Source: Clostridiales bacterium (lineage in GTDB: Bacteria > Bacillota > Clostridia > Lachnospirales > Lachnospiraceae). Taken from it: a DNA stretch of 7,807 nt. Location: positions 1-7,807 of the forward strand of contig JAJQBM010000270.1 in NCBI GenBank assembly GCA_021203285.1, given 5' to 3'. This document shows positions 1-5,557 of this stretch, one piece after another; positions within the stretch are counted from its first letter, which is position 1; each line of letters starts with the position of its first letter. The notes beneath the pieces are model-generated. The model saw nothing but the letters and a program-made list of their open reading frames with translations. It was not told the DNA's origin and searched no databases. Made by a program: the position numbers and the translations under genes.

Positions 1-204
1 CGGCTCCATGCCGTCCTGAAAGATGGCGCCGGAGGTGGGCTGCAGCAGTCCGTTGGCCAACTTTAGAAGGGTTGTCTTCCCGCTGCCGTTGGGTCCGAGC
101 AAGCCGACGATACGCCCGCTCTCCAAAGAAAGATTCAGGTCATTTAACGCCAGCGTATTTCCGAAATCCTTACTCAAATGTTCACATTGAAAAATACTAC
201 TCAT
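1..204 (-). CDS. ABC transporter ATP-binding protein, 5' part only (C-terminus beyond the left edge)
   Basis: Only the first 68 codons are present. They give the start of an ABC nucleotide-binding domain: an opening of the type [20 protein letters not shown], then a Walker A motif GPNGSGKT at residues 37-44, then the usual [14 protein letters not shown] stretch. Walker B, the signature and the H-loop lie outside the window. The ATG at 202-204 is preceded by AAGGAGG (214-220, 9-nt gap), and the ATG overlaps the stop of the GntR gene by 8 nt (197-204), so the two are translationally coupled. A YtrA-type regulator followed by an ABC ATPase is the standard layout of ytr-like export operons, usually with a permease next. 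The protein probably energises a small exporter in the cytoplasmic membrane; the substrate is unknown. The family call is certain, the role is inferred from context. Confidence 0.93.
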   Translation of the reverse strand, partial: MSSIFQCEHLSKDFGNTLALNDLNLSLESGRIVGLLGPNGSGKTTLLKLANGLLQPTSGAIFQDGMEP

Positions 205-571
205 TTTCCGCTTCCTCCTTTTCCTCCCGGATCAGGTTGATAATTTCTTCCCGGTCAAATCCCAGATGAGCCATCTGGTCTAAGAAATCGCGCACGGTAT
301 TTTTGGCCGTTTCCCGTTTCATCTCCGCAATCCTCCCCTCGTCGTCCGTCACAAATCTCCCGCTTGTCCGCTGGGAGTGTACCAGTCCCATTTGCTCCAA
401 CTCCGCCAGCGCCCGCTGCATGGTATTGGGATTCACCTCAGCCTCTGCGGCCAGTTCTCTCACGGAGGCCAGTCGGCTCCCCGGCGCGTAGGCTCCGGTA
501 GCGATGCGGCTCTGAATCTGCTCCACAAGCTGGATGTAGATGGAGCGGTCGTTTACAAAATCCCATGGCAT
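197..571 (-). CDS. GntR-family transcriptional regulator, YtrA subfamily
   Basis: A 124-residue regulator. Residues 10-75 form the GntR winged helix-turn-helix: [24 protein letters not shown], then [29 protein letters not shown], then SQRTSGRFV in the wing. The VNPNT recognition-helix motif is typical of this family. The C-terminal tail of about 50 residues is short and helical, as in the YtrA subfamily, and far too short for a FadR- or UTRA-type effector domain. The start chosen is the ATG at 569-571, because AGGAGG (580-585) lies 8 nt upstream; an ORF start at 592 would put that ribosome binding site inside the gene. The gene overlaps the downstream ABC ATPase by 8 nt, so it likely controls that transporter. 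The palindrome at 604-623 overlapping its own -10 suggests autorepression. YtrA-type regulators commonly respond to cell-envelope-active compounds, but no inducer can be read here. In the position where many relatives have Pro (PSVREL), this one has Ala (ASVREL). Confidence 0.93.
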   Translation of the reverse strand: MPWDFVNDRSIYIQLVEQIQSRIATGAYAPGSRLASVRELAAEAEVNPNTMQRALAELEQMGLVHSQRTSGRFVTDDEGRIAEMKRETAKNTVRDFLDQMAHLGFDREEIINLIREEKEEAENE

Positions 572-579
572 GTATCGTA

Positions 580-585
580 CCTCCT
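580..585 (-). promoter_or_regulatory. Ribosome binding site that decides the GntR start
   Basis: AGGAGG on the minus strand, 8 nt before the ATG at 569-571. The alternative starts TTG (590-592) and ATG (587-589) lie upstream of this site and have no comparable Shine-Dalgarno sequence of their own, so the shorter 124-residue protein is preferred. Confidence 0.8.
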
Positions 586-603
586 GCATCAAATTTGTAC
601 TAC

Positions 604-623
604 TGTATTACTTGATTAATACA
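604..623. promoter_or_regulatory. Probable operator of the GntR/YtrA regulator (7-6-7 palindrome)
   Basis: TGTATTA-CTTGAT-TAATACA: two perfect 7-bp arms around a 6-bp centre. It overlaps the -10 hexamer (621-626) by 3 bp and covers the expected transcription start of the regulator/ABC operon, the classic position for steric repression. GntR-family repressors bind dyad sites of this size. That the regulator encoded next to it binds here is inference. Confidence 0.6.
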
Positions 624-649
624 ATAATGCACACGGGAGGGTTTGTCAA
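621..649 (-). promoter_or_regulatory. Sigma-A-type promoter of the GntR/ABC operon
   Basis: Minus-strand TTGACA (644-649, perfect consensus -35), 17-nt spacer, and TATTGT (621-626, 4/6 match to TATAAT). The start codon at 571 is about 40 nt downstream of the predicted start site. The operator-like palindrome follows directly. Confidence 0.7.
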
Positions 650-654
650 TACCG

Positions 655-679
655 TTTTCATATTTTTTGAAAAATATTT
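655..679 (-). promoter_or_regulatory. A/T-rich UP-like element with an inverted repeat upstream of the -35
   Basis: Read on the minus strand this block is AAATATTTTTCAAAAAATAT followed by GAAAA. It lies at about -41 to -65 relative to the predicted start. The AAAA run at 655-658 sits at the proximal UP subsite position, just above the perfect -35. It also contains an 8-bp inverted repeat (660-667 and 670-677) with a 2-nt centre. It could enhance RNA polymerase alpha-subunit contact; it could also be simply AT-rich spacer DNA. Confidence 0.4.
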
Positions 680-703
680 GGGGGGAATCCTTTTTGAAGT
701 CGG

Positions 704-742
704 ATAAAAGAAAAAGTTCCCGGAATGATGTCCGAAAACTTT
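704..742 (-). terminator. Likely intrinsic terminator of the 81-codon gene
   Basis: A stem-loop with outer arms AAAGTT (713-718) and AACTTT (737-742), an unpaired CC/AA internal bulge, and inner arms CGGA (721-724) and TCCG (731-734) around ATGATG. In the minus direction the stem is followed by TTCTTTT. It lies about 35 nt past the stop at 778, before the next promoter. The stem is short and interrupted, so confidence is moderate. Confidence 0.5.
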
Positions 743-777
743 GTGGTCTCAGATGAGAAAATACAGTGATGCGGCAC

Positions 778-1023
778 CTATGCGGTCCGGATATTCTCCG
801 CGCTCTCATAGCGCTCGATACATGATGGGATGGTTCGCAGGATCATCCTTTCCTCGGTGCGGGCATCCTTGTAAGGACTGCTGAACATGAACAGCTTGCG
901 AGTGCTGCCTCGTTTGCACAGCCAGTAATCGCGGCCTGCGGTGAAGGAATCCTCGTGGGAGACCTCGACGAAATACTCGTGTTCATAATGATACCGTGCA
1001 ATCACCTTTATCTGTTTTTCCAT
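778..1023 (-). CDS. Small uncharacterised protein, 81 residues
   Basis: I do not recognise this family. The product is a small soluble protein with no signal peptide and no membrane segment. It is rich in aromatic and charged residues (YHYEHEYFVEVS near residues 11-22, DYWLC near 32-36, SSPYKDARTEERMI near 48-61). The alternating hydrophobic/charged pattern of residues 5-22 suggests beta strands, and residues 53-75 a helix. It has two Cys residues (about 36 and 68). Support for a real gene: ATG at 1021-1023, an AGAAGAGG-like ribosome binding site just upstream, a promoter at 1068-1096, and a hairpin terminator after the stop, so it appears monocistronic. It lies between the GntR operon and the tcdA relic, which gives no clue to its role. 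Confidence 0.7.
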   Translation of the reverse strand: MEKQIKVIARYHYEHEYFVEVSHEDSFTAGRDYWLCKRGSTRKLFMFSSPYKDARTEERMILRTIPSCIERYESAENIRTA

Positions 1024-1067
1024 GATTTTCGCCTCTTCTTTCCGGCCGGGAAACCCAACCGCGTTCC

Positions 1068-1096
1068 ATCATAGCATGAAAATACAGAAAAGTTAA
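1068..1096 (-). promoter_or_regulatory. Promoter of the 81-codon gene
   Basis: Minus-strand TTAACT (1091-1096, 4/6), a 17-nt spacer, and TATGAT (1068-1073, 5/6). The predicted leader is about 38 nt long and ends at the ATG at 1023. Confidence 0.6.
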
Positions 1097-1140
1097 GCCT
1101 TGACAGAAAAAAATTTCGTGCTATGGGGATTACTTTTTCC

Positions 1141-1169
1141 TTGAGCTGCGGAGCAATCCGCAGTATTAT
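1141..1169 (+). promoter_or_regulatory. Promoter-like element of the tcdA relic, with a palindrome filling its spacer
   Basis: TTGAGC (1141-1146, 4/6), exactly 17 nt, then TATTAT (1164-1169, 5/6). The spacer is occupied by a perfect dyad: CTGCGGA (1146-1152), GCAA, TCCGCAG (1157-1163). The dyad could be an operator. As RNA it would be a 7-bp stem with a GNRA tetraloop followed by TATTATATTTTTG, so it could instead act as a weak plus-strand terminator for transcription from a second promoter-like pair upstream (TTGACA at 1100-1105, TATGGG at 1122-1127). Confidence 0.4.
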
Positions 1170-1223
1170 ATTTTTGTACATAAGTCATTTGCAGTTGAGT
1201 TGTGCGGACGGAGGGAGGTCAGA

Positions 1224-1546
1224 ATGCAGAATCAGTTTTCGAGGACGGAGCTGCTTTTGGGCAGCGCCGGGATGGAACGCCTTTTTGCGGCGCGGATTCA
1301 TGCGATCAACCCGGATGCGACCGTCCATACATATAAGATGTTTTACTTGCCGGAGACGGCCGGACAGTTTGACTTTTCCGAATATGATTATGTTGTGGAT
1401 GCGATCGACACGGTGAGCGGAAAGATTGCGCTGGTGATGCAGGCTCACGGCGGCAGACGCCCGGGAGCAATGCGTTTGCTCCGGCGGCGGCAGGGCTGAT
1501 CATGGCGGGGGAGGTTGTGCGGGATCTGGTTAAAGCCCGCATCTGA
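1224..1546 (+). pseudogene. tcdA: Degenerate tcdA (tRNA threonylcarbamoyladenosine dehydratase, ThiF/E1-like) with internal deletions and a frameshift
   Basis: Intact TcdA proteins are about 230-270 residues. Here three pieces remain. First is the family N-terminus, MQNQFSRTELLLGSAGMERL (1224-1283). Next is a central block, ARIHAINPDATVHTYKMFYL followed by FDFSEYDYVVDAIDTVSGKIALVMQA (to about 1448). Last is the C-terminal block RQTPGSNAFAPAAAGLIMAG and GEVVRDLVKARI with stop at 1544-1546. Between the first two, roughly 60 residues carrying the glycine-rich nucleotide-binding GxGGVG motif are missing. Between the second and third, about 90-100 residues are missing, including the SSMGAGNK-type segment. 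The C-terminal block starts in another frame near 1451; the upstream frame instead ends at a TGA at 1497-1499. A good ribosome binding site (GGAGGGAGG, 1210-1218) remains. In the living enzyme TcdA cyclises t6A to ct6A at position 37 of ANN-decoding tRNAs. Without the ATP site this copy cannot do so. The family assignment is from recall of conserved motifs, and the pattern is strong. Confidence 0.85.
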
Positions 1547-1577
1547 ATAAAGCCGGAAGGGAAACGGAGCACAGATA

Positions 1578-1619
1578 ACAGAAAAGACCGGAAATGCCGC
1601 AGATGACATTTCCGGTCTT
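1578..1619 (-). terminator. Intrinsic terminator of the ABC/DUF4340 operon, possibly bidirectional
   Basis: Perfect 13-bp arms AAGACCGGAAATG (1584-1596) and CATTTCCGGTCTT (1607-1619) around a 10-nt loop. Read on the minus strand the stem is followed by TTCTGTTATC with the last arm ending in TTTT across 1582-1585. It lies about 50 nt beyond the DUF4340 stop at 1672. On the plus strand the following sequence is less T-rich, but the stem could also end transcription coming from the tcdA relic. Confidence 0.8.
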
Positions 1620-1671
1620 GCTTACTATATTGAGTTTGTCAAAACAAATCCTTTGGTACCCAGTCAGGTGT

Positions 1672-3240
1672 CTATTCCAGCCCCAGCACAACACTGGTCA
1701 GTTCTTCCCTCAGATCAACCATCGAACTCCTGCTGATCAGACCGATTGTCTCGCCGTCGATTGCCACCAGACAGCTCTCGCTGTCATACTGGTAGATCGC
1801 AACTTCCACAGAGGAATATTCCTCATTCGGGAAGCGGAGTGTCAGGGACATTTCCAATGTTTCCCCGCTCTCCTCATCGGTAAATGAGTCGATTGTCAGC
1901 GCGTCCGCCGCGGACATCACCGCGTCAAACTCCACCTTCTGGTCCGAGATCAGGTAGACATACCCGTCTTCTTCGGTGGTTTCACTATCTTCGCTGTCTT
2001 CTTCATCGGATTCCTTGTCGGTTTCCTCCTCCGTCCCGTAGGTCTCCTCATACTCGGCCTGATCCATAACGCTGACCTCATAGGCGCTTCCGTCAACGGT
2101 GAAGGATATGCCGCTCACGGTATCCCAGTCGGCGGTGAGCACGGCGGTCGGGCGGAGATTGTTGTAGGACACGGACCGGATTGTCTCGTAGTCCGTGGTC
2201 TCCAGACGGTAGATAATCTCGCTGTCGCCGACACGGAGGTAAGCAGTAACGGTATCCTCTTCTCCGTCTTCCTCAGATTCTTCCGTGACGACGCCGATAT
2301 ACAGGACAAACTCGACATCCTCTGTTTCGATTTCTTCGGTTTCCGCGGAGGAATCCTCTGTTTCCTCGTCTGTCGCCGCGTCAGAACTCTCTTCGTCTTC
2401 CTCTGACTCTTCCTCTTCGGTTTCAACTTCCGCCGCTCCGGTCACGGTGATCGTGTATGCCGGATCGTCAAGACCGTATATGGACAGGTCTTCCTCCGCG
2501 GAAGCGGTGTATGTCATGTAATCCGTCAAACTGAGGGAGGCCAGTGAACTGAGATATGATTCAACCAGACTGTCGTCCAACATCTGGTAGGTTCCGCCAT
2601 CCACCTGATAATAATTGTAGCTGTCGGTGTAGGAATAGGTTCCGTCAGGATCGTAGACGGCATCCAGCTCTGTCCGTCCGGATACGGTCATCTCTTCCAG
2701 TGTGACGATCGCCGGAATCTCATCCTGCTGCATAAATGTATCCCGGTCCGTGGAAACGGTTTCCAGAATATCGTCTTCGACCAGATAAACCTTTCCATCC
2801 CCGATCTCGATATAGCGCTGCTCATCCATGGTTGAGTAGTCACCCACGGAGACGACGGTTTCCCCGTCCTCTGTGGTCAGCGTGATGGTACACTGCGGAT
2901 CCTCCAGTCCGTACTGGCTGTAGTCCGTCACATCGTCAATGATAAAGCAGGCGTGAACCTCCTCGAACCACGACAGAAAATCTGCCATCGTATCCTGATC
3001 GACCGGGAAATCCGCGTCCTCGCTGTCGTACCAGACTTCATCCGTCTGCTCAAACGACAGTGTCTCGTCCTCATAGGTCCAGGTGACATTGGTGATCGAT
3101 CCCTGCTCCATGCTCAGAATGATCTCATCGGTCGAATTGATGCTGTCCACATGCTTTGTCACTGCCTGTTCAATGCCGATCACGCAGCAAAGCGCAGCCA
3201 CGACCGCAACCAAAATCAGCAGTTTCTTTTTGCGCTTCAT
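1672..3240 (-). CDS. DUF4340-domain membrane-anchored protein, ABC transporter accessory subunit
   Basis: 522 residues. KRKKK at the N-terminus and a hydrophobic stretch (residues 7-24) form an uncleaved signal anchor; the rest should be extracytoplasmic. There is no proper lipobox before the CC pair at 18-19. The body fits the DUF4340 family, which accompanies GldG-type ABC systems. Two related modules are visible: DYSQYGLEDPQCTITL (106-121) and DLSIYGLDDPAYTITV (251-266), each followed by a strand-rich section. Two acidic low-complexity inserts interrupt the fold: 271-310 (runs such as EEEESEEDEESSD) and 396-425 (EEETDKESDEEDSEDSE). They fall in the second module and near the C-terminal third. 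The start is an ATG overlapping the upstream GldG stop as ATGA (3237-3240), with AAGGAGGAG just before it. It is the last gene of the operon and is followed by a terminator. The molecular function is unknown; a role as the extracellular part of the transporter is inferred from gene order. Confidence 0.87.
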   Translation of the reverse strand: MKRKKKLLILVAVVAALCCVIGIEQAVTKHVDSINSTDEIILSMEQGSITNVTWTYEDETLSFEQTDEVWYDSEDADFPVDQDTMADFLSWFEEVHACFIIDDVTDYSQYGLEDPQCTITLTTEDGETVVSVGDYSTMDEQRYIEIGDGKVYLVEDDILETVSTDRDTFMQQDEIPAIVTLEEMTVSGRTELDAVYDPDGTYSYTDSYNYYQVDGGTYQMLDDSLVESYLSSLASLSLTDYMTYTASAEEDLSIYGLDDPAYTITVTGAAEVETEEEESEEDEESSDAATDEETEDSSAETEEIETEDVEFVLYIGVVTEESEEDGEEDTVTAYLRVGDSEIIYRLETTDYETIRSVSYNNLRPTAVLTADWDTVSGISFTVDGSAYEVSVMDQAEYEETYGTEEETDKESDEEDSEDSETTEEDGYVYLISDQKVEFDAVMSAADALTIDSFTDEESGETLEMSLTLRFPNEEYSSVEVAIYQYDSESCLVAIDGETIGLISRSSMVDLREELTSVVLGLE

Positions 3241-4694
3241 GATTTTCTCCTCCTTCTGATCACATCATCCAGTCCGTAGAGCAGGTAGCAGAACGGAATC
3301 ACCACGATCAGGCACACCTTGATGATATTCGCCTGATTGGTGTTGATCGTGAGATAGCTGTAGCTCAGCGACTTTGAGCGGATGGAAATGGAATCCGTCT
3401 CTCCGATCATCCATGACACCGCATTCATCACGAAATCCGTGTTGGCGCCGGAGGAGTAGGAGACATAGGTATCATCCGTGATCGTATCTGAGCTGATCCA
3501 GACCATCGTCGCTCCGGTTCCGGCATCCTCTACCGTGACGGCGACGGAAAATGCTCCGTCAATATCCCCGTCCTCTTTCTCATAGGTGGTCAGGCTGTAT
3601 CCGGCAATCTTGGAGAAAGACTCATCGGTGGTATCCAGAAGAGAGGTTACCGTCACATCGTCCGACGTGCTTCCGATGGTCAGTCCCTGCGCAATGGCTA
3701 CGATGACATAGCTGTTGTTCTCCGAGAGCTCCGTCGTGATATCGGAATCGCCGAGCTCCGGCAGCAGCACATAAGGATATCCAAATGCGTAGTTGTCGCG
3801 GCTGCCCTCGACGACGATTCCATCCTCCGTCGTGACGCCGTAGGACTCCAGAACGGAGTGGAGATTCGTCATCTCATCCTCCTCCTGAGGTCCGGAAATG
3901 ACAAATAAATGCCCGCCGTCCTCCATATATTCCATCAGCATATCCGCCTCTTCCTCGGAAATATCGCTGGTCGGGGCGTAGATCAGAATGGCCGCGGCAT
4001 CCTCCGGAATTTCATCAACCGTGAGAAGGGAGAACTCTGCCGTCTCAATATTCGCCTTTTCCAGACCGTCTGCCATACTGTCGGAAAGGTCGGCCTCGCC
4101 ATGTCCGGTCAGCAGATAAATCACCGGCAGCTCCTCGCTGACCACATAGTCAATCGCCGTCGTGATCTCGCTCTCCCCGTCAAAGGAATAGGAAACCGAT
4201 CCGGTCGTATAATAATCACTGTAATCCGTCACATAAATGTCGCTGTAGGCAATATAGCGGTAGCTGTCGCCGGATTCCACAACCAGGGAATTGTTCTCCA
4301 CTGTCTCGTCCGTGTATTGCGAGGCGAAGGTCGGGTAGATGTCCGGGTTCTTCTTCTCAACGGTGATGTTGTCGCTGAGGGCGTCATAGACATTCAGCAG
4401 CTTCTCAATCACTGTGTCCTCCTCGCCCTCCTGCGTGATCCAGTAAATGGTAACCTCGTCCGTCAGATTCTGCGCCACTGCTTTCGTGGAGGAGGTGACA
4501 GAGTAAAGCTGCGCGGCGGAAATATCGAACTGTGTCCATGTGCTCGGCAGTTTTGATACCGCCACATTGATCAGGATCAGGATCGCCAGCACGACGACTG
4601 TAATAATGAAACTGTAGCCGCCCACCTTTGCCGTCCGGGTGTTCAGCGCGTCCCGGTTTTTCTTCATGGAATGCTTCATTTTATTCTCACTCAT
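3237..4694 (-). CDS. GldG-like ABC transporter auxiliary protein
   Basis: 485 residues of the GldG/ABC_transp_aux family. A cytosolic N-terminus (about 25 residues, basic) precedes a transmembrane helix at 28-47. A large outside domain follows, then a second transmembrane helix at about 456-474 with a short basic cytosolic end (RRRRKS). The segment FDISAAQLYSVTSSTKAV (56-73) matches the conserved post-membrane motif of the family. The beta-alpha core includes VIYLLTGHGEADL (191-203), and GGHLFVISGP (260-269) marks the family's ThuA/GATase-like fold. In Bacteroidetes GldG works with GldA and GldF in gliding; in Firmicutes the same trio is an ABC transporter of unknown substrate, and gliding need not be implied. 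The start overlaps the permease stop by 4 nt (ATGA, 4691-4694) and the stop overlaps the DUF4340 start the same way. The outside domain is acidic and rich in Ser, Thr and Tyr. The family call is strong. Confidence 0.9.
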   Translation of the reverse strand: MSENKMKHSMKKNRDALNTRTAKVGGYSFIITVVVLAILILINVAVSKLPSTWTQFDISAAQLYSVTSSTKAVAQNLTDEVTIYWITQEGEEDTVIEKLLNVYDALSDNITVEKKNPDIYPTFASQYTDETVENNSLVVESGDSYRYIAYSDIYVTDYSDYYTTGSVSYSFDGESEITTAIDYVVSEELPVIYLLTGHGEADLSDSMADGLEKANIETAEFSLLTVDEIPEDAAAILIYAPTSDISEEEADMLMEYMEDGGHLFVISGPQEEDEMTNLHSVLESYGVTTEDGIVVEGSRDNYAFGYPYVLLPELGDSDITTELSENNSYVIVAIAQGLTIGSTSDDVTVTSLLDTTDESFSKIAGYSLTTYEKEDGDIDGAFSVAVTVEDAGTGATMVWISSDTITDDTYVSYSSGANTDFVMNAVSWMIGETDSISIRSKSLSYSYLTINTNQANIIKVCLIVVIPFCYLLYGLDDVIRRRRKS

Positions 4695-5557
4695 CCGTTA
4701 TACCTCCGTTTCTCCAGAGCCTGCACACACAAAAACAGGAAGAAGACGATCACGCTGACGAAGTACACCAGCGCCGTCAGATCAAACACGCCATTCACAA
4801 AGGTATTGAACTGGGTAAACAGGCTGAGATTTCCCATGACATTCGGAAGAAGTCCTTCCAGAATGGTATTGTCAAACAGGTATGCGATCAGGACGGCCGC
4901 CGCGCAAACCGCCGCCGTCAGGATCCCTGCCAGATTTGACTTTGTCAGAAACCGCACAATCAGCGCCAGTGCCAGAATCAGGATCGCCAGACCGATGACG
5001 GATCCCGCCGTCGTGGAGGACACATATTCTGCCAGTGTGTCACAGTAGTAGGCAAAGAGCATCAGCACGATGCAGATGCCGACCGCCATTCCCTGAGACT
5101 CTGTCAGGCAACTGACAAACATGCCCATACTCATCAGCGCCAGCCCCAAAAAGACGAAGGCTATGATCGTTCCGTAGGAAGTTGGCAGATAGACATCCCC
5201 GAATCTGGAAAAGATCAGCGGGTAAATGCTGACAATCGCCATCGGAATCAAAAACACGATCATCATGGAAAGGAATTTTCCGATCACGATTTCCGTCGTA
5301 GAGATCGGAAGGGAAAACAGAAGCTGGTCTGTTTTCTGGCTGCGCTCCTCCGTCATGATCCGCATGGTCAGGATCGGGACTAATATAATAAAGGTAATGG
5401 AAATAAAGCTGAGTACATATTCAAAATTGGCGATCGAAGCGTTGATATTGTACATCAGAGTTCCGATTCCGGTGAATACCAGCAGAAAAGCGCCGAAGAC
5501 ATAGGTTCGGATGCTGTGGTAATACATCGTTAATTCATGTTCAAAAATTGCTAACAT
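4691..5557 (-). CDS. ABC-2 type permease (GldF-like)
   Basis: 288 residues, mostly hydrophobic. Membrane segments are seen near 18-36, 48-66, 95-115, 128-150, 184-203, 209-227 and 260-280, with a further weaker one at 157-172. The segment PILTMRIMTEERSQKTDQLL and the following FSLPISTTEIVIGKF (61-95) is the characteristic ABC-2 coupling region after the second helix, which contacts the ATPase. The protein is short and starts directly with the elbow helix (EHELTMYYHSIRTYV), as GldF does. It should form a homodimeric pore with two copies of the upstream ATPase, since no second permease is present. Its ATG (5555-5557) overlaps the ATPase stop by 7 nt (5551-5557), and its TGA overlaps the GldG start. 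The substrate is unknown. Confidence 0.92.
   Translation of the reverse strand: MLAIFEHELTMYYHSIRTYVFGAFLLVFTGIGTLMYNINASIANFEYVLSFISITFIILVPILTMRIMTEERSQKTDQLLFSLPISTTEIVIGKFLSMMIVFLIPMAIVSIYPLIFSRFGDVYLPTSYGTIIAFVFLGLALMSMGMFVSCLTESQGMAVGICIVLMLFAYYCDTLAEYVSSTTAGSVIGLAILILALALIVRFLTKSNLAGILTAAVCAAAVLIAYLFDNTILEGLLPNVMGNLSLFTQFNTFVNGVFDLTALVYFVSVIVFFLFLCVQALEKRRYNG

Noticed and set aside
600..809. Minus-strand open frame of 69 codons between the GntR promoter and the 81-codon gene
   Set aside because: It overlaps the 81-codon gene's end, a hairpin terminator and the GntR promoter and operator, and it shows no family resemblance and no convincing ribosome binding site.
1123..1448. Other open frames over the tcdA relic on both strands (1123-1416 plus, 1185-1448 minus, 1306-1572 minus)
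   Set aside because: They are shadows of the tcdA reading frame, with no family similarity.
1200..1499. Reading 1200-1499 as an intact 99-codon gene
   Set aside because: It begins at TTG before the true tcdA start and ends by frameshift; its sequence is two pieces of TcdA joined across a deletion, with the C-terminal piece in another frame, so it is a pseudogene.
3180..3240. Lipoprotein signal at the DUF4340 N-terminus (Cys18-Cys19)
   Set aside because: The residues before the cysteines (AAL, ALC) do not fit a lipobox, which needs a small residue at -1; an uncleaved signal anchor fits better.
3909..4556. 215-codon plus-strand open frame inside the GldG-like gene
   Set aside because: It lies wholly opposite a gene with clear family motifs and coupled starts; the product is low-quality, arginine/valine-rich and unlike any family I know.
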